From: Rubrivivax sp.
GTDB lineage: Bacteria; Pseudomonadota; Gammaproteobacteria; Burkholderiales; Burkholderiaceae_C
Length of the DNA: 64,000 nt
Assembly: GCA_004210455.1 (NCBI GenBank)
Contig: SEFA01000032.1
Location: 1 to 64,000 of the forward strand
Direction of reading: 5' to 3'
In this document: positions 56,120-64,000 of the stretch, piece by piece
Layout of the letters: each line of letters opens with the position of its first letter
Numbering within the stretch: the first letter of the stretch is position 1
The notes under the pieces: model-generated
Seen by the model: only the letters and a program-made list of their open reading frames with translations
What the model was told of the DNA's origin: nothing
The model's database searches: none
Program-made: the position numbers and the translations under genes

Positions 56120-57550
56120 ATGCGGACCCGTGATCAGATCTTCGACCAGAACTACATCGACGGCGTTTTCGTTCCCGTGACGGGCGAGGAAGTCGTCGAC
56201 ATCGTCGATCCCGCCACCGAGGGCGCGGTCGGCCAAGCCAGGCTGGCGAATCGCGACGATGCCCGTCGCGCCGTGGACGCCGCCATGCGCGCTCAGCCGG
56301 CGTTCGGCCATACCTCCGTCGCGGAGCGCGTCGCGATACTCGAACGCCTGCAGGCGGCGATGCTGTCGCAGGCGGAGGCGATTCTTGAAGCGACCGTCAC
56401 CGAGTACGGCGGCCCCATCGCCCGCGCGCAATGGGTCGCGAACTACGCCGGGCAGTGCTTCGGCGACGCTGCGCGGGCACTGTCGAGCTACGCGTTCGAG
56501 CGCCGCGTCGGCGGCTCGATCGTCGTGATGGAACCGGTCGGCGTCTCGGCACTCTTCGCGCCGTGGAACAGCACCGCCGGCACGATGGCGAGCAAGCTCG
56601 CGTCCGCCATCGCCGCCGGCTGCGCGACGGTGATCAAGCCCAGCGAACTGAGCCCGTGGCAGGCGCATGTCGTCGCCCGCGCGATTCATGACGCAGGTCT
56701 GCCGCCCGGCGTCGTCAACATCGTGACCGGTCGGGGCGTCGACGTCGGGGCCGAGATCGGCACGCATCCCGGCGTGGCCAAGCTGTCGTTCACCGGGTCG
56801 ACACCGACCGGCAAGCTGATTGCGCGCGGCGCCGTCGACACCATGAAACGCGTGAGCCTGGCCCTGACCGGCAAGTCGGCCTCGCTGCTGCTGGACGATG
56901 CGGATCTGGCGGCCGCAATTCCGCTCGCCGTAGGCGCCGCCTTCATGAACAGCGGCCAGGCGTGCGTGGCGGGGACGCGCCTGCTGGTGCCGCGGGAACG
57001 GATGGCCGATGCCGTCGAACGGATCCGCGCCGCTGTCGCCGCCCTGCGTGTCGGCGATCCGCGCGATCCCGCGACGACGATCGGCCCCATGGTCAACCAC
57101 GCACAGTTCGAGCGCGTCCAGTACTTCATCCGCCGCGGCCTCGAGCAGGGCGCGACGCTGGTCGCGGGCGGAGAAGGGCGGCCCGATGGACTCGACCGAG
57201 GCTGGTTCGTCCGTCCTACGGTCTTCGCCGACGTCCGCAACGACATGGACATCGCGCGCGACGAGATCTTCGGCCCGGTGCTGTCCGTCCTCCCGGTCGA
57301 CTCGGAGGTCGAGGCGATCGCCGTCGCCAACGACTCGCCGTACGGGCTCCAGGCCTACGTGTTCTCGGCCGACGCCGACCGCGCGCGACGCGTGGCCGCG
57401 CGGCTCCAGGCGGGCACGGTGCTGATCAACCGGGTCGCGCCGGATCTGCTTGCGCCGTTCGGGGGCGTCAAGCAGTCGGGCGTGGGCCGGGAATTCGGAG
57501 TCGCCGGCATGGAAGCGTTCCTGGAGGCCAAGACCATCACCACCGCGTGA
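56120..57550 (+). CDS. Aldehyde dehydrogenase family protein lacking the catalytic glutamate
   Basis: 476 residues. NAD-dependent ALDH fold: APWNSTAGTMASKLASAIAA, TVIKPSELSPW, FTGSTPTGKLIA, and the nucleophile Cys282 in MNSGQACVAGTRLL. The usual LELGGK motif is LALTGK here (Ala248 in place of the general-base Glu). Start at 56120 with AAAGGAC upstream; an earlier ATG at 56102 is less likely. Regulated presumably by the divergent LysR protein. Substrate unknown. Confidence 0.9.
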   Translation: MRTRDQIFDQNYIDGVFVPVTGEEVVDIVDPATEGAVGQARLANRDDARRAVDAAMRAQPAFGHTSVAERVAILERLQAAMLSQAEAILEATVTEYGGPIARAQWVANYAGQCFGDAARALSSYAFERRVGGSIVVMEPVGVSALFAPWNSTAGTMASKLASAIAAGCATVIKPSELSPWQAHVVARAIHDAGLPPGVVNIVTGRGVDVGAEIGTHPGVAKLSFTGSTPTGKLIARGAVDTMKRVSLALTGKSASLLLDDADLAAAIPLAVGAAFMNSGQACVAGTRLLVPRERMADAVERIRAAVAALRVGDPRDPATTIGPMVNHAQFERVQYFIRRGLEQGATLVAGGEGRPDGLDRGWFVRPTVFADVRNDMDIARDEIFGPVLSVLPVDSEVEAIAVANDSPYGLQAYVFSADADRARRVAARLQAGTVLINRVAPDLLAPFGGVKQSGVGREFGVAGMEAFLEAKTITTA

Positions 57551-57682
57551 ACATCGGGCGACGTCGGATCGACATCGACCCACCCGGAGATCGGCAAAGC
57601 CGAATCGCCGGCAAGGAAGTTCGACCTTGAGCGGAGTGCGCGGGCCGCCCACACTGCGGCCTTCCTTCCACCCGACTTTCGA

Positions 57683-57856
57683 ATGACCTTGGACCTGCTC
57701 ACCACCCCCGTCATCGCCGGTCTGCTGTTCACCGGCACCCTGGCCCTCGTCGCACTGATGGCCTGGAAAGGCGGCAGCGAGCGCCGCGACGTCACTTTCC
57801 TCGCGTCGGCCGCTGGCTTCGGCGGCGTCTGCACGGCCATCGCCGTGGTCGTCTGA
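57683..57856 (+). CDS. Small two-helix membrane protein
   Basis: 57 residues (MTLDLLTTPVIAGLLFTGTL start), two hydrophobic stretches at about residues 8-28 and 40-57 separated by KGGSERRD. No recognisable family. 132 bases after the aldehyde dehydrogenase. No strong ribosome-binding site, so moderate confidence. Confidence 0.45.
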   Translation: MTLDLLTTPVIAGLLFTGTLALVALMAWKGGSERRDVTFLASAAGFGGVCTAIAVVV

Positions 57857-57989
57857 ATCCGGCGCGCACAGCGCACGCCGCAAGCCCGGGATTTACGCTC
57901 CGTTGCGAAGTCGACGTCCCTGACGGCCGCGCGTGATTCGGCGCCGCGCCAGAATGCGGCGAACGAGTCAGTGAGAGGAAGGGAAGGGC

Positions 57990-58364
57990 ATGCGCGTCTT
58001 GCTCGTCGAGGATTCCGAGTTTGTTCGCGAGCAGTTCCTGCGATTGTTCGAGGGACTCGATTTCGTGGAAGTGGTGGGTTACGCCGACAGCGAGGAAGAC
58101 GCCGTCCAGGCGATTGCCGTGCTCAAGCCGGACGTGGTGCTGCTCGACCTGAACCTGCAGGTCGGTTCCGGCATGCACGTGCTGCGGCGCGCCCGGGCGG
58201 GCGGCTATGTCGGCAAGCTGTGGGTGCTCAGCAGCCGCGATCCCGACTTCTACCGCACCCTGTGCGAGAAGCACGGCGCGGACGGCTTCTACGACAAGGC
58301 CCATGAGCAGCTGAAGCTGCTCGACGACCTGCGCGTGCTCGGGGGCGAGAAGCCCTTGTTCTGA
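57990..58364 (+). CDS. Single-domain response regulator
   Basis: 124 residues, receiver domain only: acidic pocket VLLVEDSEF, phospho-acceptor Asp in DVVLLDLNLQVGSGM, Ser/Thr switch in VLSSRDP, Lys in FYDKAHE. No output domain. GGAAGGGAAGGGC ribosome-binding region. No kinase gene next to it. Confidence 0.92.
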   Translation: MRVLLVEDSEFVREQFLRLFEGLDFVEVVGYADSEEDAVQAIAVLKPDVVLLDLNLQVGSGMHVLRRARAGGYVGKLWVLSSRDPDFYRTLCEKHGADGFYDKAHEQLKLLDDLRVLGGEKPLF

Positions 58365-58412
58365 CGCGCGCGGGGAGCGCCTGGGTGGGCCCAGGAGCCG
58401 CTCCGGAACCTC

Positions 58413-58634
58413 TCAGCCGCATCCGGCCATGGCCATCACCCCGTCCACATGCAGCAACGCGACGGACAGCGGGTCCGACGCCAGCGATGCCGCCATGACC
58501 AGCAGGCCCAGGCCGACGCGGAGCGCCCGCGCCCGCCGGCGCTGCGGGCGGCAGGCCAGGATCAGGAAAGGCGCGCCGACGCCGAGCATGAACAGCGCGG
58601 TCAACGCGCCGTGCAGGATCGCGTCCGTCATCAC
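58413..58634 (-). CDS. Small membrane protein at the end of the MetZ operon
   Basis: 73 residues: helix at about 8-27, basic loop RPQRRRARALR, second hydrophobic stretch 40-58, then HVDGVMAMAGCG. Family not recognised. Its ATG follows the MetZ-like stop by three bases, so it is probably translated from the same mRNA. Confidence 0.6.
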   Translation of the reverse strand: MMTDAILHGALTALFMLGVGAPFLILACRPQRRRARALRVGLGLLVMAASLASDPLSVALLHVDGVMAMAGCG

Positions 58635-58637
58635 CGT

Positions 58638-59858
58638 TCAGCCCAGCGCCAGGGCATCGTGCAGCGGCCCGGCGGCCGGCTCGTGATCGGGCAGGCCGGC
58701 CATCGCCAGGTCCAGGTCCTCCATCAGGTCGGAGACGTTCTCCAGGCCGACCGACAGCCGCAGCAGGTCCTCGCCGATGCCGGCCTGCCGGCGTTCCTCC
58801 GCCGACAGCTTGCCGTGCGTGGTGGACGCGGGATGGGTGATCATGCTGCGCGTGTCGCCGATGCTGGTGGCGATGGAAATCAGCCGCAGACTGTCCACCA
58901 CCGACCAGGCACCCAGGCGGCCGCCCGGGACCCGGAAACCCACCACGCCGCCGTAGCCGGACTGCTGGGACACCGCGAGCGCGTGCTGCGGGTGCGTCGC
59001 CAGGCCGGTGTAGATCACGTCGACCGCTTTCGGGGACGCCTTGAGCCAGCGCGCCAGCTGCAGCGCGTTGGCGGAGATCGCCGCCATCCGCAGGTGCAGC
59101 GTCTCCAGGCTCTTGAGCAGCAGCCAGGCGTCCATCGCGCCCAGCGCGGCCCCGGTGACACGCAGCACGCCGCGCAGGTCGGCCATCAGGCGCTCGGCGC
59201 CGACGGCGACACCCGCCACCACCCGGCCATGACCGTCCAGGTACTTCCCGGCGGAATGGATGACGACATCCGCGCCCAGGTCCAGCGGGTGCTGCTGGTA
59301 GGGCGTCAGCAGCGAGTTGTCCACGGCCAGCAGTGCGCCGCGCGCGTGGGCGAGTCGCGCGACGGCCTCGATGTCGCCGACGTGCTGCAGCGGGTTGGAC
59401 GGTGTTTCCATGAAGGCGAATGCGGTGCGATCGTCGATGGCGGCGTGCCACTGCGCCAGGTCGGTCAGGTCGACGACGCGCACCTCGACGCCCAGCTTGC
59501 CGAAATGGTGCCGGAAGGCCGTCAGCGTCGTGCCGAAGACATCGCGGGAACAGACGATGTTCCTGCCGAGGGTGACCCAGGCCTGCGCCATGGCCACGAT
59601 CGCCGCCATGCCGGAGGCGAAGGCGACGGCCGCCTCGGCGCGCTCCATCGCCGCGATGCGTCGCTCGAACGCCTGCACGGTCGGATTGGAGAAGCGCGAG
59701 TAGACATGGCCCGAGGCCGCGCCGCTGAACTTGCGCGCCGCGTCCGCCGCCGACTTGAAGACATAGGCGGAGGTCATCGCGACCGGCTCGCAGTGGGCGT
59801 CGCTCAGGTCGTGGAACTGGGCGGTGCGGATGGCCGCGGTGTAGGGGTGGTAGTCCAT
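58638..59858 (-). CDS. metZ: MetZ-like PLP enzyme (O-succinylhomoserine sulfhydrylase family)
   Basis: 406 residues, Cys/Met-metabolism PLP fold: SRFSNPTVQAFERRIAAME, SNPLQHVGDIEAVARLAH, PLP lysine Lys205 in VVIHSAGKYLDGHG, and ITHPASTTHGKLSAEERRQA. Canonical members add sulfide to O-succinylhomoserine to make homocysteine. Divergence is seen at the PLP loop (SAGK where SATK is usual, and no C/L-GG after DGHGR). Its place in an operon with a diiron-type enzyme, exporter and acetyltransferase leaves open a gamma-elimination or gamma-replacement role in an unusual amino acid pathway. Confidence 0.85.
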   Translation of the reverse strand: MDYHPYTAAIRTAQFHDLSDAHCEPVAMTSAYVFKSAADAARKFSGAASGHVYSRFSNPTVQAFERRIAAMERAEAAVAFASGMAAIVAMAQAWVTLGRNIVCSRDVFGTTLTAFRHHFGKLGVEVRVVDLTDLAQWHAAIDDRTAFAFMETPSNPLQHVGDIEAVARLAHARGALLAVDNSLLTPYQQHPLDLGADVVIHSAGKYLDGHGRVVAGVAVGAERLMADLRGVLRVTGAALGAMDAWLLLKSLETLHLRMAAISANALQLARWLKASPKAVDVIYTGLATHPQHALAVSQQSGYGGVVGFRVPGGRLGAWSVVDSLRLISIATSIGDTRSMITHPASTTHGKLSAEERRQAGIGEDLLRLSVGLENVSDLMEDLDLAMAGLPDHEPAAGPLHDALALG

Positions 59859-59886
59859 GGAAAGCTTCCGTTCGAAGGCGGACCCG

Positions 59887-61191
59887 TCAGGCGGTCGGAT
59901 GGGCCTGCAGCGCCGGGCGCGGGGCCGGCTCGCCGCGCGGATCGCGCAGGAACAGCCAGCTCGTCAGGCCGCCGAGCGCGGTCAGCGCCGCCAGACCGAC
60001 GATGTAGGGCTGATAACTGCCCCACAGGTCGTGGCTGAGCGCGCCCAGCTGCACCGAGGCGAAGCCGCCGAGCTGATGCGCCAGGAAAAGGTAGCCGAAC
60101 GCCCGGCCCTTGATCGCCGCGCCGTAACGCGCCAGGCAGAACATCGAGGTCAGCACCACCGTGCCCAGGTAGGTCGCGCCGAACAGGACGGCGAAGCCCA
60201 GCGTGCGCAGGTCTTCCGACGCACCGAGCAGCAACAGCACCGCGCAGGACCGCAGCAGGTAGAACGCGCCCAGCAGCGCGCGCTGGGGCAGCCGGATCGC
60301 CAGCCAGCCGGTGAGCAGGCCGCTGATCAGTTCCAGCACGCCGAGCAGGCTCAGGCTGACGCCCATGAGGCCGCGCGGCGTCGAGTGGTCCTGCCAGAAC
60401 GCGACCAGATGGACGTCGATGAAGGCCATGGTGGCGCCGCAGCCCATGAAGCCGATCGCCAGCGCGTAGAAGCCGCTGTCGCGCCGCAGCACGGACCAGG
60501 CGCCAGGCGGGGGCGCGTGCGCCGCGTCCTTCCCTCCGGCCTTTTCGCCTTCCGCCGGGAGCGGGAGCGGGGCGGCATCCAGTCCCGCGGCCTTGGCCTT
60601 CGCCGCGGCGAACCACGCCAGACCGGCCAGCGGCACCGCCAGGAAGGCGCCGGTCAGCAGGAAGGTGATCTCCCACGACGCCTTGGGCGCGAGCCACAGC
60701 CAGAAGGGCGACAGCACGATGAAGCTGATCGAGGTGCCGTTGGTGACCACCGCGAAGGCCAGGCCGGATTTCTTCTGCTCGAAGAGGCGGTCGACCAGCA
60801 CGCCCATCGGCACGTAGGTCATGGCCGCCAGGCCGAAGGCGGCGAGCAGTCCGTAGCCGAGCACGAAGACCGGCAGCGACCCGTCGAACAGGCTGGTGCC
60901 CGCGAGCGCGGCGCCGGCGGCCAGGCAGCCGATGACCACGGTGCGCAGCGGGCCGTGGCGGTCGCTCAAGGCGCCCACCAGCGGCGACACCAGTCCGGTC
61001 ACCAGCATGAACACCGAGCCCGACCAGGCGAAGTCGGCACGTCCGCGTCCGAAATGGGTCGCCAGATCGGCGAAGTAGACCTGGTAGACGCTCTTGACGC
61101 TGGTGGAGAAGAACATCACCAGGAAACCCACCGCCACCAGGCCGTGGACGAGGCGGCGCGACGAGGCGCCCGAAGTCGCGCCCGACGTCAT
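59887..61191 (-). CDS. MFS transporter
   Basis: 434 residues, twelve predicted helices with a long central loop (about 200-235, LPLPAEGEKAGGKDAAHAPP). Resembles oxalate/formate-type or monocarboxylate-like MFS members; motif A variant GALSDRHGPLRTVV. The start overlaps the stop of the diiron-type gene (ATGA). Probably exports or imports the metabolite of this operon. Confidence 0.88.
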   Translation of the reverse strand: MTSGATSGASSRRLVHGLVAVGFLVMFFSTSVKSVYQVYFADLATHFGRGRADFAWSGSVFMLVTGLVSPLVGALSDRHGPLRTVVIGCLAAGAALAGTSLFDGSLPVFVLGYGLLAAFGLAAMTYVPMGVLVDRLFEQKKSGLAFAVVTNGTSISFIVLSPFWLWLAPKASWEITFLLTGAFLAVPLAGLAWFAAAKAKAAGLDAAPLPLPAEGEKAGGKDAAHAPPPGAWSVLRRDSGFYALAIGFMGCGATMAFIDVHLVAFWQDHSTPRGLMGVSLSLLGVLELISGLLTGWLAIRLPQRALLGAFYLLRSCAVLLLLGASEDLRTLGFAVLFGATYLGTVVLTSMFCLARYGAAIKGRAFGYLFLAHQLGGFASVQLGALSHDLWGSYQPYIVGLAALTALGGLTSWLFLRDPRGEPAPRPALQAHPTA

Positions 61192-61928
61192 GCCGCCACC
61201 CCGGGGGCGCTGCGACGTGCGGCGGGGCGGCAGTACGCGAGGTACATGCCGTCGTACATGGCGTAGAACAGCCGGCAGGTGTGATCGACCGCGTGCAGCG
61301 CCTCCTGCTGCAGACGGTCCGTGTCGCACAGTTCGGTCACCAGGTTCAGTCCCTGTTCGACGTGGCCCACGTCCTCGGCCTGGTGGACCGAGAAGAACAG
61401 CAGGTCCTCCTCCTTCAGGCCGTAGACCTTGCCCAGCAGTTCGTGGCGCGCCTCGCCCGCCTTGACCTCCAGGTTCTGCCCCTCGCTGGCGATCATCACG
61501 GCGGCGGCGCCGATGTGATAACTGCCGCGGCCGCGCACCGCGTGCAGCCGGTAGTCGATCAGGTCCTGCGTGGCGGGCAGCGGCCGGGCCGCGTCGCGCT
61601 CCTCATCGCTGATCCCGAGCGCGCGGATGAAGTTCTGCATCAGCACCACGTGGTTGTCGGTCTTCGACAGCCGGCCCGTCTCTTCCTCGTAGACGTTGAT
61701 CAGCAGACCGCGCTTGAACGTCGGCAAGGGGCAGTGGAAGAACAGGTGCTCGACGTAGTCGAGGAAGTGCTTCGTCAGCTGATAACCCTGCAGCGCGACC
61801 TGGCGCAGCAGGACCAGGTCCTTGGCCTGCGGGTCCATCAGCCGGTCGAAGATGGGATGCGCCATCGTCAGATGGCTGTTCAGCAGCGAGCGCAATTGCG
61901 CCTTGAAGGCGGCCTTGGATTGCGGCAT
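61188..61928 (-). CDS. Heme-oxygenase-like diiron (TenA/PqqC/CADD-type) protein
   Basis: 246 residues, all-helical. Candidate iron ligands follow the heme-oxygenase-like diiron oxidase pattern: Glu82 or neighbour and His93 in NVYEEETGRLSKTDNH, Glu149 in MIASEGQN, and His182, Asp186, His189 in FFSVHQAEDVGHVEQGL. Relatives include PqqC, Chlamydia CADD, UndA and the lysine-fragmenting lyase BesC, so reaction type cannot be assigned by sequence alone. Overlaps the MFS gene; 18 bases after the GNAT gene. Confidence 0.83.
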   Translation of the reverse strand: MPQSKAAFKAQLRSLLNSHLTMAHPIFDRLMDPQAKDLVLLRQVALQGYQLTKHFLDYVEHLFFHCPLPTFKRGLLINVYEEETGRLSKTDNHVVLMQNFIRALGISDEERDAARPLPATQDLIDYRLHAVRGRGSYHIGAAAVMIASEGQNLEVKAGEARHELLGKVYGLKEEDLLFFSVHQAEDVGHVEQGLNLVTELCDTDRLQQEALHAVDHTCRLFYAMYDGMYLAYCRPAARRSAPGVAA

Positions 61929-61946
61929 GGGAAGGTCCTCTCGGAG

Positions 61947-62516
61947 TCAATGAGCGATGGGGGCGTCGACGCGCCGACGCAGCGATCTCACCGTTTGCGC
62001 CATGAAATGACCGCGGTGGACCGCGCCGCCGACGCGGGCGTAGTCCTCCAGCACGCCGTAGGTCTCGAAGCCGAAGAGCTCCCACAGGCGATGGGCGCGG
62101 GTGTGCTCGCGCACGTCGAGCACCAGCTGCTCGACGGCCAGCCGTTCGGCGAGCCGCACGATCTCCCGGAAGGCGAGCTGCACCAGGTGCAGGCCGCGGA
62201 AGTCGGGGTGCACGACGCCTTTGGCCAGCTCGGCCCGATGGCGGCAGTTCGCCATCCCGTTGAGATGCAGCAGCACCATGAAGGCCGGGCGGCCGTCGAC
62301 GCGGCCCAGCAGCAGGTGGGTGCGGCCGGAGGCGATGCCGTCGCGCAGACCAGCAATAAACTGGACTTGCTGATGGGGGGTCAGGACATGCTCGTATCCC
62401 AGCGTGCCGCCGTCGGCGACGGTGCTGTTCAGAAGAATGATCACATCCGCGGCCACGCGATCATCGATCTGATCGGGCCAGTGGTGGCTGGCGGCGCCTG
62501 CATGCGGTGACCTCAT
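61947..62516 (-). CDS. GNAT-family acyltransferase, first gene of the operon
   Basis: 189 residues. GNAT-like fold with acetyl-CoA-binding region VVHPDFRGLHLVQLAFREIV and RAHRLWELFGFETYGVLEDY. N-acetyltransferase or arginine-succinyltransferase-like role; substrate unknown. GGAGGA ribosome-binding site before the ATG. Shares a 231-bp divergent promoter region with the AraC regulator. Confidence 0.82.
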   Translation of the reverse strand: MRSPHAGAASHHWPDQIDDRVAADVIILLNSTVADGGTLGYEHVLTPHQQVQFIAGLRDGIASGRTHLLLGRVDGRPAFMVLLHLNGMANCRHRAELAKGVVHPDFRGLHLVQLAFREIVRLAERLAVEQLVLDVREHTRAHRLWELFGFETYGVLEDYARVGGAVHRGHFMAQTVRSLRRRVDAPIAH

Positions 62517-62747
62517 CGTCCTCCTCCCCGGGCATCTGTTGTTCAGGTCAGATTAACCAGGGCCTTGGGTGCTGCACAGCAACAAACGCGCTCAGAAGGA
62601 CAAGAAATCAGACATCATCGGGGAGTGGAAATCCCGAGGAACCGCTCCCGTGCCGCTGCCGTCGAGGAAGCACCTGCGATGACGCGTCTGCGGTGACATG
62701 CCTGCGATGAAGCCATGCGATGACGCCACCCCGATGAAGACCGTGCG

Positions 62748-63728
62748 ATGAAGAACGTGTATTTCCTGATGGTCCCGTCGACCCACCTGCTGGACCTGGC
62801 GGGTCCGCTGCAGGTCATCCATTCCGTCGGCGAGGTGGGGGCCGGGTCGGTCGACCTGCGCTGCATCGGACCGGAGGTGTCGGTCGGCGCCTTCCAGCCT
62901 TTGACGTTGACCGATATCCGCCCGCTGCCGCGCACCTTGCCGCCGGAGGCGGTGCTGTTCGTCATCGGAGCCAAGCTGACGCCGGCGCTGGTGCGCTCGT
63001 CGGCCTGGCGGAAGTCGGTCGACTGGCTGGCCCGGCTGGGCCGCGAGCGGCCCGACGGGCTGCGGATCTGCGGCGTCTGCTCCGGCACCTTCCTGCTGGC
63101 CGAGGCGGGACTGCTCGACGGCCGCCTGTGCACCACGCACCACCGCTTCATCGCGCGGCTGCGCGCGGCCAGTCCCACGGCGACGGTGCTGGAGAACCGC
63201 GTGTTCGTCGAGGACGGCGACCTGCTGACCTCCGCCGGGGTGACCTCGGGCATCGACCTGGCGCTGCACCTGGTGTCGCAGGCCTTCGGCGAGGACGTGG
63301 CGATCCAGGTCGCGCGGGAGAACGTGGTGAACTTCCGCCGCTTCGGCGCCGATCCCGAGCTGTCCGCCGCGACGCGCCACCGCGCCCACGGCAACCAGCG
63401 CATCCACGCGATCCAGGATGCGATCGCCGCGCGCCTGCACGCCGGCGTCACGATCGGGGAACTGGCCGCCCAGGCCGGCCTGAGCGAGCGCCACCTGGCC
63501 CGGTTGTTCCTCGCCGAGACGGGGGTGAGCATCAAGCAATACCAGATCGCGCTGCGCATGGACCTGGCGCGGCGGCTGATGACCAGTTCGCGGCTGTCGC
63601 TCGAGAACATCGCCGCTTCCTGCGGCTACAGCAGCGTGCAGGCCTTCCGCGCCAACTGGAACAAGCACGAGCAGCTGCCGCCTTCGCTGCTGCGACGGGG
63701 CGAGGGCGTGACGCAGCCTATTTCCTAG
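62748..63728 (+). CDS. GlxA-type AraC regulator (DJ-1/PfpI plus HTH)
   Basis: 326 residues: N-terminal DJ-1/PfpI domain with the nucleophile-elbow cysteine in ICGVCSGTFLLAEAGLL, then two AraC HTHs (GVTIGELAAQAGLSERHLAR and LSLENIAASCGYSSVQAFRA). Likely senses the operon's metabolite and controls the divergent genes. The leader 62677-62747 has several GCGATGA(A/C) units just before the ATG and no clear ribosome-binding site. Confidence 0.9.
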   Translation: MKNVYFLMVPSTHLLDLAGPLQVIHSVGEVGAGSVDLRCIGPEVSVGAFQPLTLTDIRPLPRTLPPEAVLFVIGAKLTPALVRSSAWRKSVDWLARLGRERPDGLRICGVCSGTFLLAEAGLLDGRLCTTHHRFIARLRAASPTATVLENRVFVEDGDLLTSAGVTSGIDLALHLVSQAFGEDVAIQVARENVVNFRRFGADPELSAATRHRAHGNQRIHAIQDAIAARLHAGVTIGELAAQAGLSERHLARLFLAETGVSIKQYQIALRMDLARRLMTSSRLSLENIAASCGYSSVQAFRANWNKHEQLPPSLLRRGEGVTQPIS

Positions 63729-63808
63729 ATTCGCCCACTCGCCAAGGGATCATTCAACTCGACCCGTGACGTGTCTTGCCAAGCTGACTCGCCGCTCCGG
63801 TGAGCGCT

Positions 63809-64000
63809 TCAGTCGTTCCAACGCTCAAGAAGTCTGCGCAGCACATGGATGACTGCAAGGCCCACCAAGTATGTCCAGGGTGGTAGCGACGTGTCGCTTG
63901 CCGCCAGAGCCAATGCGAACAGGCAGACGAGGATGATCGCGTCGTGATTCATCTGAAATCTGCGCGACGCCAGCGCTCGCAGACGCGGGCGCCGCGCTCC
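63809..64000 (-). CDS. C-terminal part of a membrane protein, cut by the window edge
   Basis: The frame is open from the right edge and ends DAIILVCLFALALAASDTSL, PPWTYLVGLAVIHVLRRLLE, RWND-stop. Two hydrophobic stretches. Could be a complete 47-residue protein from an ATG at 63949, or the tail of a longer gene beyond the window. Family not recognised. Confidence 0.45.
   Translation of the reverse strand, partial: GARRPRLRALASRRFQMNHDAIILVCLFALALAASDTSLPPWTYLVGLAVIHVLRRLLERWND

Overview
The window is a high-GC bacterial chromosome segment. Gene content and gene style point to a betaproteobacterium of the order Burkholderiales, probably the Roseateles/Mitsuaria/Rubrivivax/Leptothrix group: a TolB-Pal-CpoB block, a TctC/Bug-type receptor, a complete aerobic phenylacetate cluster with a TetR-type PaaR, and many 4-nt ATGA/GTGA start-stop overlaps. 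The genus is an inference; no rRNA gene is present to settle it. There is no phage, integrase, transposase or CRISPR array.

Layout. 0-5.2 kb, minus strand: a small membrane protein, then yjgR (HerA-like ATPase with an apparent 1-nt frameshift), a DUF3142 protein and a large unknown exported protein. 5.3-13.3 kb, plus strand: housekeeping genes yebC, purD, an acyltransferase, hemF, nadD, rsfS (with a histone H1-like Lys/Ala tail), rlmH, maf, rng. 13.3-14.8 kb, minus: an unknown gene coupled to a short TctC-like receptor. 15.0-18.9 kb: tolB, pal, cpoB, tcdA. 18.8-19.4 kb: three tRNA-Lys genes (UUU, CUU, CUU) with their own promoter and terminator. 19.5-20.6 kb: apbC/mrp.

20.9-36.4 kb is a selenium island: a selenocysteine-containing formate dehydrogenase (fdnG with an in-frame UGA at codon 196, fdnH, fdnI), its maturation factor fdhE, the Sec machinery selA and selB, and selC (tRNA-Sec). 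These are followed by three tandem PhnD-like binding proteins, an ATPase, a double-module permease and a YdjA-like nitroreductase, which I read as an oxyanion (probably selenium) importer. selB carries an in-frame insertion of a palindrome plus two 9-nt tandem repeats, and a 7-nt tandem repeat lies just before selC. moaA and mobA, which make the molybdenum cofactor formate dehydrogenase needs, lie 3 kb further on (39.1-40.9 kb).

36.4-43.3 kb holds CBS, Mpo1-like, YceI, GNAT, mobA, moaA, a PfkB kinase and a Bcr/CflA efflux gene. 43.4-55.1 kb is the phenylacetate pathway: paaY divergent from paaG-paaI-paaK-paaA-B-C-D-E, then paaR, an orphan ABC binding protein and paaZ, with a perfect 16-bp palindromic operator at the paaY/paaG promoter. 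55.0-58.4 kb holds a LysR gene divergent from an aldehyde dehydrogenase that lacks the usual catalytic glutamate, a tiny membrane protein and a response regulator.

58.4-63.7 kb is the most novel-looking unit: a tight minus-strand operon of a GNAT acyltransferase, a heme-oxygenase-like diiron protein, an MFS transporter, a MetZ-like PLP enzyme and a small membrane protein, divergent from a GlxA-type AraC regulator. The pairing of a heme-oxygenase-like diiron enzyme with a Cys/Met-metabolism PLP enzyme recalls the BesC/BesB pair of unusual amino acid biosynthesis. The last 190 bases hold the end of a gene running off the window.
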